Shown here: one piece after another, positions 1 through 8,024 of the stretch | Position numbering within the stretch: position 1 is the first letter of the stretch | How the letters are laid out: every line of letters begins with the position of its first letter | DNA from: Eubacterium sp. TM05-53 | Lineage (GTDB): Bacteria; Bacillota_I; Bacilli_A; Erysipelotrichales; Erysipelotrichaceae | DNA length: 51,905 nt | Assembly: GCF_003436425.1 (NCBI RefSeq) | Contig: NZ_QSPK01000008.1 | Coordinates: forward strand, 1-51,905 | Direction: 5' to 3' | Position numbers and translations under genes: made by a program | Notes under the pieces: generated by a model | What the model saw: only the letters and a program-made list of their open reading frames with translations | What the model was told of the DNA's origin: nothing | Database searches by the model: none

Positions 1-187
1 TCATTTAATGTGATTAGATTATTGGTTTTCATATTCAATTAATTTGGCAATCAACAGAAAGTCACGCAGCGAACCGCCCAAGCATGGTTGCTAATAGCGT
101 TGGTTATCACACTTCTATTGTCAATTATGAATATGGGCATTCTAAGTATGTACATGGATATGTTTGAACAAGTCGGAGGATATCAAT
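1..187. other. Left edge of window, no gene seen
   Basis: I find no convincing coding sequence here. It is AT-rich and ends in the ribosome binding site of the first gene. It is probably prophage early-region leader; integrase and repressor, if present, lie to the left. Confidence 0.4.
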
Positions 188-412
188 ATGAAACATTCAG
201 AGAGAATAGAGGAAGTTAAATATTTATTGACTAAGCCGTATCTTACAACGGCAGAAATCGCAAAATTAATCGATAAATCGTGGTCTACAACGAATAGTCG
301 ATTAAAGGCAAATAAAGACTGTATCCATCAAGAACCGTCATGGGGATGGCTTACAGATGATGTGATTAAAGCATTTGAACTTACTGAATATAAAAAAATG
401 ATGATGCGCTAA
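188..412 (+). CDS. Small helix-turn-helix-like phage protein
   Basis: Family not recognised. The product is 74 residues. Residues about 15-40 (TTAEIAKLIDKSWSTTNSR) have the spacing of a helix-turn-helix, followed by a basic segment, so DNA binding is a reasonable guess. I chose the ATG at 188 because CGGAGGA lies seven bases upstream; the in-frame ATG 24 bases earlier has no such site. It is the first gene of the early plus-strand operon, so a regulatory or accessory role is possible but unproven. Confidence 0.6.
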   Translation: MKHSERIEEVKYLLTKPYLTTAEIAKLIDKSWSTTNSRLKANKDCIHQEPSWGWLTDDVIKAFELTEYKKMMMR

Positions 413-464
413 GCACACCACCAAGTTTCTTTTCGATTAACAATTAAATTATAACGGAGGAAAC

Positions 465-794
465 ATGGAAAGTAAAGTAATTCTGGAGTTAGCAAAGTAT
501 GAAGATCTTGCTAAGAAATCTATGGAATTGGAGCAATCAAAAAAAGAAAAAGCTGATTTAGAAGAAGCAAACAAAAAACTTAAACAACTCATCTTTGGTT
601 TGTGTGAAGATGAACACAATCTTAAATATCACAAATTAGAAGATTGTTTAGATTGCGAAAGTTATTTAGGACATGGATTGACTAATACAAAGCTTATGCT
701 TGAAAGTGGTGTTATTACGAAAAAAGAAATTGATCAATATATCACTAAGCGTTGGAATGAAGAACACAAGGAGCATGAAAATGACTGCGAATAG
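465..794 (+). CDS. Coiled-coil early phage protein, unknown function
   Basis: 109 residues, not recognised. Residues about 15-45 are rich in Lys, Glu and Leu with heptad-like spacing (KKSMELEQSKKEKADLEEA), predicting a coiled coil. The rest contains a Cys pair (LEDCLDCESYL) and an acidic tail. A good GGAGG site precedes the ATG. Its end overlaps the next gene by 14 bases, so the two are translationally coupled. Lying directly before the annealing protein, it may belong to the recombination/replication module; that is inference only. Confidence 0.7.
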   Translation: MESKVILELAKYEDLAKKSMELEQSKKEKADLEEANKKLKQLIFGLCEDEHNLKYHKLEDCLDCESYLGHGLTNTKLMLESGVITKKEIDQYITKRWNEEHKEHENDCE

Positions 795-1506
795 CGTTTT
801 CTCGGAACTACGTGAAATCAACGTAAATGAGCACGTAGAGAAGAAGAATGAACTATCTTATCTGTCATGGGCATGGGCGTTTGATGAACTGTTTAAACGA
901 TATCCTAGTGCCAAATATGAAGTGAAATGGTTTGATGGAAAGCCATATCTATATGATCCGATAGCTGGATACATGGTATTCACAAGTATCACAGTGAAGG
1001 GTCAAACAAAAGAAATGTGGCTTCCGGTCATCAACTATGACTATATGGCTATGAAAGATAAGCCATATCAGTATTCTTTTAGAAAATGGAACAAATCATT
1101 AAAAAAATATGAATATATCACGAAAACTTGTGAAGCCGTGAATATGTTTGAAATCAACAAAACCATCATGCGATGCCTAGTAAAGAACATTGGTATGTTT
1201 GGTTTAGGATTGTATTTATTTGCCGGAGAAGATGAACCCTACTCAGATGATGAAGATCATATGGTATCGAAGGATAATCAGCTTCCGGATGATGAAACAA
1301 CAATGCAGCTATTGAGTTTGGTTGCTCAAAATAGAACTCGATTAACAGAACTCGGAATTGATGTAATGGAAATGAATGCGCAGATTTTAGAAAAGGCTAA
1401 AGTTAAAACGCAAGATTTAGGATGCATCACATCAACTAGAGATCTTGTTAAGTTGAATAGAGTGTATTGTGAAATGATTGCAGAAAAGGAGAAGCAAAAT
1501 GGGTAA
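781..1506 (+). CDS. Sak-type single-strand annealing protein (DUF1071-like)
   Basis: 241 residues. The N-terminal part (LSYLSWAWAFDELFKRYPSA) and the later segment with ITVKGQTKEMWLPVINY and CLVKNIGMFGLGLYLFAGED match the phage Sak/DUF1071 annealing family as I know it. These proteins pair complementary single strands during phage recombination and replication. The ATG at 781 is preceded by AAGGAG; the longer upstream frame lies inside the previous gene and is rejected. It overlaps the next gene by eight bases. The acidic and helical C-terminal third is the variable part. Recombination with SSB (8781) as partner is expected from the family. Confidence 0.85.
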   Translation: MTANSVFSELREINVNEHVEKKNELSYLSWAWAFDELFKRYPSAKYEVKWFDGKPYLYDPIAGYMVFTSITVKGQTKEMWLPVINYDYMAMKDKPYQYSFRKWNKSLKKYEYITKTCEAVNMFEINKTIMRCLVKNIGMFGLGLYLFAGEDEPYSDDEDHMVSKDNQLPDDETTMQLLSLVAQNRTRLTELGIDVMEMNAQILEKAKVKTQDLGCITSTRDLVKLNRVYCEMIAEKEKQNG

Positions 1507-1822
1507 ATATGCAGATGTTGTGAATGGCGAACTTGTCATTCATCCGGAAACAATCGAGCGCTTGCAAGCAGATAAGAAAGTCAAAGAACAAATTGACAAT
1601 TATCAGAGGGAAGTAAGAAATGAGTTGTTGGAGCTTATGCGTGGTAATGCGAACATGATCTTCAAAAACGATGTTATTACGGTTAGCTACAAAGAGCCGT
1701 CAACACAGACAAAAGTAGATACTAAGAAAATGATTAAGGATGGTATTTACGGACTGTATACGATGGAAGTGGCTCAAAAGGATTCCGTACAAATTAAATG
1801 GAATGACAACAGAGCTTCATAA
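1499..1822 (+). CDS. Conserved-looking phage protein after annealing gene
   Basis: 107 residues, function not recognised. It starts at the ATG at 1499, with AAGGAG eight bases upstream, overlapping the annealing gene. The N-terminal half is charged and helical (ETIERLQADKKVKEQIDNY), the C-terminal half beta-rich. Proteins of this size often sit between annealing protein and nuclease in phage recombination cassettes, so a helper role in that cassette is possible. No catalytic motif is visible. Confidence 0.65.
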   Translation: MGKYADVVNGELVIHPETIERLQADKKVKEQIDNYQREVRNELLELMRGNANMIFKNDVITVSYKEPSTQTKVDTKKMIKDGIYGLYTMEVAQKDSVQIKWNDNRAS

Positions 1823-1824
1823 AC

Positions 1825-2511
1825 GTGCCACAGTTGATAAAAGAGAATGGGAGATATATTTTATTGGGTTTGCCAATTTCTCCCTCAAATGACCTTTTAT
1901 TGAACTCTGGTGAGGTGTTAGAAGTAAATGTGGATGTCGTAACGAAGAAAAAGATAAGTCAAACGCAAAGACATTTCATTTTTGCGCTATGTAATGACAT
2001 CGCACAATATACCGGTGATGATAAAGACTACATAAGATTGATGCTGCAAGAACAATATTGCACGGCACGCGGTGTGGAAGTGAAATCACTTTCTGATTGT
2101 TCGATGCTTTATGCAGCCAAACTCATAGACTATATCATCACATGGTGCATATCCAATTCGATACCATTATCAGGTTCGATAATTAGTCAATATGAATATC
2201 ACTTTAACGAACAACAATCATACATCATGGCATTAAGGCGTGTATGTGTGATTTGTGGCCGTCCCAACAGTGATATACATCACGTAGATCATGTTGGTAA
2301 TGGTTTTAACCGAAATAAGATATCGCACATTGGCAAACGAGCATTACCATTATGCAGATATCACCATATAGAAGCTCACTCGATGGGTGAGCAACCATTC
2401 ATTGAAAAATATCATTTGTCACCATTTGAAATAGACAAGAAAATGGAACACTTCATAAAAAGAGGTGTAATCAAATGCTATGACGATGGAAAGGAGAAAG
2501 AAAATGGCTAA
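1825..2511 (+). CDS. Putative HNHc nuclease of phage recombination module
   Basis: 228 residues with a GTG start two bases after the previous stop; no ribosome binding site is obvious, so translation probably depends on coupling. The C-terminal half carries a zinc-finger HNH-like arrangement: CVICGRPNSDIHHVDHVG around residues 138-155, then LPLCRYHHIEAHSMG around 175-190. This layout belongs to the HNHc_6 group found beside phage annealing proteins. A structure-specific or RusA-like resolving role is often suggested for genes at this position; the exact substrate is unknown. It overlaps the replisome organiser gene by eight bases. Confidence 0.75.
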   Translation: MPQLIKENGRYILLGLPISPSNDLLLNSGEVLEVNVDVVTKKKISQTQRHFIFALCNDIAQYTGDDKDYIRLMLQEQYCTARGVEVKSLSDCSMLYAAKLIDYIITWCISNSIPLSGSIISQYEYHFNEQQSYIMALRRVCVICGRPNSDIHHVDHVGNGFNRNKISHIGKRALPLCRYHHIEAHSMGEQPFIEKYHLSPFEIDKKMEHFIKRGVIKCYDDGKEKENG

Positions 2512-3343
2512 AAAACGAATGTTTAACCAAAAAATAACAGATTCAGATGCATTTCTTGATATGCCATTAAGCACTCAATGTTTATATTTCCACTTGAATA
2601 TGCATGCAGATGACGATGGATTCATTGGAAACCCAAAGAAGATATCAAGAATGATCGGTGCAAGCGAAGATGATTTGAAACTTTTGATTCTTAAAAGATT
2701 CGTTATCACATTCGAAGATAGCGTAATTGTTATTAAGCATTGGCTGATTCACAACACACTTAGAAAAGATAGATATCAGCCGACAATATACACTGATGAA
2801 AAAAAGATGTTAGGTGTAAAAGAAAATAACGCTTATACGCTAGATATGTCTAAATCTGTTAAGAAAATAGAGAATGGAAACCAAATGGCAACCAAACGGC
2901 AACCAATGGTAAACCCAGATATAGATATAGATATAGATATAGATATAGGTATAGATATAGATAAAGATATAGATAAAGATATATATATACCGAACACGCA
3001 AAAGCAAAAACATAAATTTGGTGAATATTCACACGTGCTGCTTACTGATAAAGAGTATGATCACTTAGTTAAATTGTATGGTTCTATAGAAATTGTTGAA
3101 AACCATATAAAAATACTAGATGAATATATCGAAACATCTGGTAAGAAATACAAGAATCATTCTCTTGTGATTCAAAAGTGGGTTCATGATGAATATATGA
3201 AAAGAAGCAAGAATAAACATGAGAATGTTAAACTTGATTCTAAATTTTATGTACAAGAAAATTCAAAATCAAACGAAGAAGTAATGGATGAATTTAACAA
3301 AGTGAGAGAAAAAATTCTCGGCAGAGGATGTAATGATCAATAA
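2504..3343 (+). CDS. Phage replisome organiser (DnaD/phage O-like initiator)
   Basis: 279 residues. The N-terminal winged-helix region (FLDMPLSTQCLYFHLNMHAD then DGFIGNPKKISRMIG) is typical of phage replisome organisers that bind the phage origin and recruit the host helicase. A low-complexity Asp-Ile run (about residues 139-161) separates it from a C-terminal domain with EYDHLVKLYGSIEIVENHI. The start at 2504 has AAGGAG nine bases upstream. No helicase loader gene follows, so host DnaC/DnaI is presumably used. The DNA under the linker carries iteron-like repeats (separate entry). Confidence 0.85.
   Translation: MAKKRMFNQKITDSDAFLDMPLSTQCLYFHLNMHADDDGFIGNPKKISRMIGASEDDLKLLILKRFVITFEDSVIVIKHWLIHNTLRKDRYQPTIYTDEKKMLGVKENNAYTLDMSKSVKKIENGNQMATKRQPMVNPDIDIDIDIDIGIDIDKDIDKDIYIPNTQKQKHKFGEYSHVLLTDKEYDHLVKLYGSIEIVENHIKILDEYIETSGKKYKNHSLVIQKWVHDEYMKRSKNKHENVKLDSKFYVQENSKSNEEVMDEFNKVREKILGRGCNDQ
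2879..2989 (+). repeat. Candidate replication origin: 11-bp iterons plus AT-rich hexamer run
   Basis: Three head-to-tail copies of AACCAAATGGC / AACCAAACGGC / AACCAATGG begin at 2879, 2890 and 2901. The 11-bp period is not a multiple of three, so the repeat is conserved as DNA and not as protein. Directly after it, 2917-2989 is a run of about twelve AGATAT-type hexamers with almost no G or C besides the repeating G, suited to strand opening. Iterons plus an AT-rich element inside the initiator gene is the lambda-O type of phage origin. Function is inferred. Confidence 0.6.
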
Positions 3344-3500
3344 AAGAATGTTCATGCTAGTGACTCCAGACTATAAACGGATTGTTAGATACCTAACATC
3401 TAAAGAATTATGTGACATGCTAGGTGTGACAATCAACAACCTAGATATGAAGCTAACAAAAACAACAATGATTGACGGCTATGTGATAGCCGAGGAATAG
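3333..3500 (+). CDS. 55-aa small phage protein, helix-turn-helix-like
   Basis: A short frame starting MINKRMFMLVTPDYKRI and ending with GYVIAEE. Residues about 22-40 (TSKELCDMLGVTINNLDMK) resemble a helix-turn-helix. The ATG overlaps the end of the replisome organiser by 11 bases and is preceded by AGAGGA, and the stop lies ten bases before the next gene, so it fits the operon exactly. A small DNA-binding accessory protein is plausible; family unknown. Confidence 0.55.
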   Translation: MINKRMFMLVTPDYKRIVRYLTSKELCDMLGVTINNLDMKLTKTTMIDGYVIAEE

Positions 3501-3510
3501 GAGAAGAAAA

Positions 3511-4065
3511 ATGGAATTAAATATAAGAGAAATAGCAAAATTTATGCATAACGAATTAGAAAGATTTGATGTAATAAACAGAGAATTCAAGATTTTTAAC
3601 GTTAAATATGGAAATTTTCCAGAACTTATAGTTGAAGGGTATACAGAAGGAGATAGAATCAAATGTTCATGCCGTCTAGACGAAAGATGTTTATCTGGTT
3701 GCTTTGAGGGAAAATTTTTATCTGAAAGCTTTGCAAAAAAATATTTGTCACATCAAGCAGCGGAAATATATTCAGGTCTTGTGAAAACAAAAAGAGAAAA
3801 GGATTGCGGAATCGATGTAATGAAATACTCACTTGAATTATTAACTTCACCGTTTTTTGCACAATCCAAAAATCCGAAAATAAAACGAGCAATCTTCAAT
3901 AATCCAGCAACAATCGTTTACTGGACGGATGGAACAAAAACCGTTGTTAAATGCTCAGATGGAGATACTTATAGCAAGGAATCCGGATTAGCTATGTGTT
4001 TCATGAAGAAAATGCATGGTAATGACAACAGATATCACAAAGTGTTTAAGGAATTTATTCAGTAA
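3511..4065 (+). CDS. Conserved phage protein with WTDGTKTVVK domain
   Basis: 184 residues. The C-terminal 60 residues (FNNPATIVYWTDGTKTVVK, then GLAMCFMKKMHG) are a segment I know from many Bacillota phage hypothetical proteins; its function is not known to me. The N-terminal part contains several Cys (CSCRLDERCLSGC around residues 50-62). AGGAGA precedes the ATG and the next gene starts directly after its stop codon. A role in early replication or nucleotide metabolism would be a guess. Confidence 0.7.
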   Translation: MELNIREIAKFMHNELERFDVINREFKIFNVKYGNFPELIVEGYTEGDRIKCSCRLDERCLSGCFEGKFLSESFAKKYLSHQAAEIYSGLVKTKREKDCGIDVMKYSLELLTSPFFAQSKNPKIKRAIFNNPATIVYWTDGTKTVVKCSDGDTYSKESGLAMCFMKKMHGNDNRYHKVFKEFIQ

Positions 4066-4443
4066 ATGATATCTTCAAAGCAATTAGAAAAAGCTAGAGC
4101 TTTAGCGGATTTTGCCGAGAAATTCATTAATCAGCTAGATCATAAAAAATATAGGCAATTTGACCATATACATGTTAGTGCTGATATTGAATGCATGCAT
4201 TTCAGTGCACATAGATTCATATACGAAGTGCATGAAAACATTTATTATTGTGAAAGCTCTTTTAAAACGATCAGCTTAAAAGATACCGAAAAATTGATTA
4301 AATGGGTATACGATCGTTTGACTGATTCAATGTTGATTAGAGAAGCTGGTATTACACCGGTAGAAACAAACAATCCGATACTTTTACCGGAGAGTGTATT
4401 TAAAGAAATTATGAATGAAATAAAAATAGGAGAAAATATATGA
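4066..4443 (+). CDS. Early phage protein, unknown
   Basis: 125 residues, not recognised. It begins with the ATG immediately following the TAA of the previous gene and ends by overlapping the SPFH gene by four bases (ATGA type), so all three are coupled. The sequence is a soluble mixed alpha/beta protein (IHVSADIECMHFSAHRFI) with a predicted helical C-terminus ending in MNEIKIGEN. No membrane segment or catalytic motif is visible. Confidence 0.65.
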   Translation: MISSKQLEKARALADFAEKFINQLDHKKYRQFDHIHVSADIECMHFSAHRFIYEVHENIYYCESSFKTISLKDTEKLIKWVYDRLTDSMLIREAGITPVETNNPILLPESVFKEIMNEIKIGENI

Positions 4444-5318
4444 TGAAATTAATTATTAGTGTTTTATTATTAGCGGCAACAATCGCAACATTTGTTTGTG
4501 GAATGAAGAAAGTAAAAGATGGAATGGAAGAATTCAAAGTAAATAAAAAATGCTTCTTATCCATCATTCCGCTTGGTTTGTTGGTATTTGTACAATCTAT
4601 TTGTGTGATTCCATCGAATACAGTAGGAGTTAAATACTCTGCATTGAATGGAACTTCAAAGAACACTTTAAAAGAAGGTGTGCACTTTGTAACTCCATTC
4701 ATAGATAAAATTTACAAGATTGATACCACGGTACAAGAAAGAACGGATGAATCAGTATCGGTTCAAACTAAGGATGCTCAATGGGCCAAGATGCAAGTGA
4801 ATGTAAAGTATGAGGTATCAAAGTCAAATGCATTCAAAGTATATAAACAATACAAAACAATGGATGCATTAAAAGAAAATATCATTGGAAACTACGCTCA
4901 GAATGCAATGAACGAGGTTTGCAGCAACTACAACATTATTGATTTGTTGGGCGATCAGAGAAACGAAATTATTAATAAAGCTTCTGAAATCTTAAGAGAA
5001 AACCTTGAAAAAGAAGGTGTAACATTGAAGATGCTAACAATCAAAGATTTGGATGCAGGAGAAAAGATTGAAAAAGCAATTTCTGATGAAGCGGTTGCTA
5101 AGAAACAAGTTGAAACAGCTAAACAAAAACAAGAGAAAGCTAGAACAGAAGCCGAAACAAAATTGATTGAAGCAGAAGGTGAAGCTAACGCAAATGCAGT
5201 TAAAACAAAAGCTTTAACTCCAGAAGTCTTACAAGAGCAATGGATCAACAAATGGGACGGTAAATTGCCTAAGGTTACTGATGGAAATACTATGATTGGT
5301 TTGGACAATCTTAATTAG
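4440..5318 (+). CDS. SPFH/band-7 (prohibitin-like) membrane protein
   Basis: 292 residues. Two N-terminal hydrophobic segments (about residues 3-21 and 33-50) are followed by a band-7 domain (GVKYSALNGTSKNTLKEGVH, then QTKDAQWAKMQVNVKYEVS) and a long Ala/Glu/Lys helix (about residues 205-260), the usual prohibitin coiled coil. Family members form large membrane rings that recruit proteases or organise membrane domains. In a phage early operon it could protect phage proteins or alter the host envelope; this is inference. AGGAGA precedes either of two adjacent ATG codons (4440, 4443). Confidence 0.85.
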   Translation: MMKLIISVLLLAATIATFVCGMKKVKDGMEEFKVNKKCFLSIIPLGLLVFVQSICVIPSNTVGVKYSALNGTSKNTLKEGVHFVTPFIDKIYKIDTTVQERTDESVSVQTKDAQWAKMQVNVKYEVSKSNAFKVYKQYKTMDALKENIIGNYAQNAMNEVCSNYNIIDLLGDQRNEIINKASEILRENLEKEGVTLKMLTIKDLDAGEKIEKAISDEAVAKKQVETAKQKQEKARTEAETKLIEAEGEANANAVKTKALTPEVLQEQWINKWDGKLPKVTDGNTMIGLDNLN

Positions 5319-5323
5319 TGTAG

Positions 5324-6034
5324 ATGAAAAAGAAAAAATATAAAGTACTTAGAAAAAAGAGAACAAAAGGAATTGTTTACTTGATGCAAAACCCCAATGA
5401 TCCATTAGATATCAGAGGGGAAGTAACGGATCTAGAAGTTATGGCAACCTTAAAAATGAAACGTTCTAGATTTGATTACTATGTATCGGTACTTGCTCCT
5501 TTTTACAGAGATTGTATCTTGATTGAAAAAGAAACATCCGATAAGAGATATTTGACGAAAGAGCCAGTTTTGATTCTTACCACAGAAAAAGATAGGAAAT
5601 ACTATGCATTTCCAGATTGTACAGTGAGATACACGAAAAAAAGAGGTGGCATGAGAACGCTGGCGAACTATAAGCATAAAACAAAATGGATGGTTAAAGT
5701 CAACGGCAAAGAAGTGAATGCAGCTAGGATATATGCAAAAGCTTTTATAAAGAGAGATTTAGATTCAAATGACTGTGTTCTCGTTTACGGAAAAGAACTC
5801 AAACTAGATGCGATTGAGGTTGTTGATAAAAGCAAATGCGCTAGTATAACTGGCGCTTTAGCAAAACCAAAATACGAAAGAAAAGATGTCGGACTATATA
5901 AAAATGGCGTATTAGTCAGATCGTGGCCATCGTGCAGAAAAGCAGCTAAAGATTTATTCTGCAGCTACCAAACTGTTTTGGACATATGTCACAGAAGAAC
6001 TCAAAAGCCAATGTTCGATGTTCGATTTTTATAG
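5324..6034 (+). CDS. NUMOD-type DNA-binding protein without nuclease domain
   Basis: 236 residues. The C-terminal 45 residues (VGLYKNGVLVRSWPSCRKAA then CSYQTVLDICHRRTQ) match the NUMOD1 helix-turn-helix module found at the end of homing endonucleases. The middle (TKWMVKVNGKEVNAARIYAK) resembles the beta segment that precedes it. No HNH or GIY-YIG catalytic motif is present. It shares this layout with the protein at 7328-7963, and the two flank the PAPS-reductase-like gene. A sequence-specific DNA-binding role, perhaps regulatory, is likely. The ribosome binding site is weak. Confidence 0.7.
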   Translation: MKKKKYKVLRKKRTKGIVYLMQNPNDPLDIRGEVTDLEVMATLKMKRSRFDYYVSVLAPFYRDCILIEKETSDKRYLTKEPVLILTTEKDRKYYAFPDCTVRYTKKRGGMRTLANYKHKTKWMVKVNGKEVNAARIYAKAFIKRDLDSNDCVLVYGKELKLDAIEVVDKSKCASITGALAKPKYERKDVGLYKNGVLVRSWPSCRKAAKDLFCSYQTVLDICHRRTQKPMFDVRFL

Positions 6035-6196
6035 GATGAACAAATTACATTATTTTAGAAAGGAAAATTAGCCTTATCCTAGTGAAACTAGGTTGAGCGT
6101 TGTATGACATGAATGCTCATAAAATTTAAACATATGGATTAACAATCAAGCAGTGAATTAACCGAAAATCTAGCGAATAGGTTATCGGTTGGTTAA
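6035..6196 (+). promoter_or_regulatory. Structured 5' leader of the PP-loop gene
   Basis: 162 bases without an ORF but with three consecutive inverted repeats: CCTAG-TGAAA-CTAGG (6078-6092), GAGCGTT / AATGCTC (near 6094-6118, one G-U pair), and AATTAACCGA pairing with TCGGTT/GGTTAATT next to the start codon of the following gene (about 6157-6198). The last helix would sequester the TTG start. A translational switch or a small RNA is plausible; no known riboswitch class is recognised. Confidence 0.45.
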
Positions 6197-7081
6197 TTGG
6201 AATTAGAGTTATATGATCGCTTAGAAGTGATTAGAAAAACAATTGAGAAGTATGGAGAGCAAAATTTCTATATTTCTTTCAGTGGTGGAAAAGACAGTAC
6301 AGTTTTGCACCACTTAATAGATGAAGCAATCCCAGATAATAGAATCCCAAGAGTGTTTATAAATACTGGAATTGAATATAACGACATACGGAAATTTGTT
6401 TTAGAACTCAAGGAATCGGATGATAGATTTGTGATCTTTAATTCAAACGTGAATATAAAGAATATGCTCGATGAGTATGGATATCCATTTAAATCAAAGG
6501 AGCATAGCTGCAAGCTATCAATGTTTCAAAAGAAGGGTTCAAAAACAAAATCCGTTATGCGTTATCTAGATGAAAAAAATGATTTTAAATGTCCACAAAT
6601 GCTTAGATATCAATTCACAAAAGAGTTTGATTTAAAAGTAAGTGATAGATGCTGCTTCAAGCTAAAAAAGCATCCAATCACGCAATATGAGCTTGAATCA
6701 AAAAGAAGTGTTGCGATATTAGGATTGAGAATGGGCGAAGGTGGACAAAGAAAGAATCATGATGGATGTGTGGTTTTTGACAGAACGCATACATTAAAGA
6801 AATTTAAGCCTTTGAATCCATGCTCCGAAGAATTCATTGAATGGTACATAAAAGAAAGAAATATAAAGCTATGTAAGCTATATTATCCGCCATTCAACTT
6901 TCAAAGAACTGGATGCAAAGGATGTCCGTATGCGATTGATTTACAAAATCAATTGGAGATCATGGATAAATATTTGCCGAGTGAACGGCAACAATGCGAG
7001 TTAATCTGGAATCCGGTTTATAAAGAGTATCGAAGAATTGGCTACAGATTGAGTCGGATAGAAGAAAAAAGATTATTTTGA
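6197..7081 (+). CDS. PAPS-reductase/DndC-like PP-loop protein
   Basis: 294 residues. The PP-loop FSGGKDSTVLHHLID (about residues 27-41) binds ATP in PAPS reductases, ATP sulfurylases and DndC-type enzymes. A Cys-rich C-terminus (CKGCPYAIDLQNQ, about residues 240-252) and an internal DRCCFKLKKHP can ligate an iron-sulfur cluster, as in the phage and DndC-like branch. It therefore probably activates or transfers sulfur or nucleotidyl groups; the substrate is unknown. The start is TTG; the internal ATG at 6213 is out of frame and no in-frame alternative precedes the PP-loop. A structured leader lies directly upstream. Confidence 0.8.
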   Translation: MELELYDRLEVIRKTIEKYGEQNFYISFSGGKDSTVLHHLIDEAIPDNRIPRVFINTGIEYNDIRKFVLELKESDDRFVIFNSNVNIKNMLDEYGYPFKSKEHSCKLSMFQKKGSKTKSVMRYLDEKNDFKCPQMLRYQFTKEFDLKVSDRCCFKLKKHPITQYELESKRSVAILGLRMGEGGQRKNHDGCVVFDRTHTLKKFKPLNPCSEEFIEWYIKERNIKLCKLYYPPFNFQRTGCKGCPYAIDLQNQLEIMDKYLPSERQQCELIWNPVYKEYRRIGYRLSRIEEKRLF

Positions 7082-7090
7082 GGTAATAAC

Positions 7091-7300
7091 ATGGAAAACA
7101 GTGAGTTATTAGAGTCAAGACTTTATAACGCAATGGAAGCATTTAAAGAATTGGCTCCTGCATGTTGCGAAGGATACGGAGATTGTTCAATATGTCCATT
7201 CAAAAACACATATAAAGATTTGTGGATGCGCGATTGTAAGCTTGAAATCATGCAGAGCAACATGAATAACGCATTAAAAACATTAAAAATGAAAAAATAA
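7091..7300 (+). CDS. Small Cys-rich phage protein
   Basis: 69 residues, not recognised. Residues about 24-38 hold CCEGYGDCSICPFKN, a Cys cluster able to bind zinc or an iron-sulfur cluster, flanked by helices. TGAGGT lies upstream of the ATG and the gene starts nine bases after the PP-loop gene, so they are probably co-translated. It might serve as a partner of the PP-loop enzyme, but nothing in the sequence proves it. Confidence 0.65.
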   Translation: MENSELLESRLYNAMEAFKELAPACCEGYGDCSICPFKNTYKDLWMRDCKLEIMQSNMNNALKTLKMKK

Positions 7301-7327
7301 GAATAAATCAACAAGAAAGGATAAAAA

Positions 7328-7963
7328 ATGACAGTATATTTTGAGTTATTAGATGATGACGGCAGAGTATGTAGGATTATGACAAGAAAAGAGTTCGTAG
7401 AAGATGCTGGATTGAAGAACAATAGTGCTATTGAATCTTTTCTAAGAACATTAACATTGAATAATAATTCGATGTACAAGGGATATTACCTTTGCGAGCG
7501 TAACGATAACGAACAAAATGAAGTGTTCTACATGGAAAAAGTAGATGAATCAAAAAAACATATCTGGTATGTAACTCGTGACGGAAAGATCGTACGTTTA
7601 GACAAAAGAAACAATAAGCAATATGTCCAAAAACTAACAAAAGAAAGTAATGGATATTACGCAAAAATCAACGGTCACAGAAAATCGTTGGCGCGGATTA
7701 TGTATCAAAAGTTTATTGGTAAAGAAATTCCAAAAGGCGTTTTGTTGAAATTTGTTGGAGAGCCAAGAGTCGAAAACATACGTTTTGTAGTAAAGAATAA
7801 CGGACAGAAAAGAAAGTGTGGCGTCATTGAAAATGGGAAAATCGTACAAACATTTGATTCGATAAAAGAAGCAGCTCAGCGTTGTTATATAAGTGAATCA
7901 ACCGCAATACAGTATGTACATGGCCGTCGTGAGAATCCATTGGTTAATTTAGTAGCGTTATAA
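7328..7963 (+). CDS. NUMOD-type DNA-binding protein, paralogue of 5324-6034
   Basis: 211 residues. The layout repeats that of the upstream paralogue: an N-terminal domain (MTRKEFVEDAGLKNNSA), a middle segment YYAKINGHRKSLARIMYQKF, and a C-terminal NUMOD1-type helix-turn-helix (GVIENGKIVQTFDSIKEAA, CYISESTAIQYVHGRR). No nuclease motif is present. AAAGGA lies upstream of the ATG. A terminator follows, so this ends the first early transcript. Confidence 0.7.
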   Translation: MTVYFELLDDDGRVCRIMTRKEFVEDAGLKNNSAIESFLRTLTLNNNSMYKGYYLCERNDNEQNEVFYMEKVDESKKHIWYVTRDGKIVRLDKRNNKQYVQKLTKESNGYYAKINGHRKSLARIMYQKFIGKEIPKGVLLKFVGEPRVENIRFVVKNNGQKRKCGVIENGKIVQTFDSIKEAAQRCYISESTAIQYVHGRRENPLVNLVAL

Positions 7964-7965
7964 AA

Positions 7966-7997
7966 AAACAAGCTCCTACGTCTTGGAGTTTGTTTTC
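7966..7997 (+). terminator. Rho-independent terminator after NUMOD gene
   Basis: AACAAGCTCC pairs with GGAGTTTGTT around an eight-base loop, followed by a T-rich tail. It divides the early region into two transcripts or attenuates read-through. Confidence 0.75.
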
Positions 7998-8024
7998 TTA
8001 AAAGTGTATGATTAGAGGAAGAAT

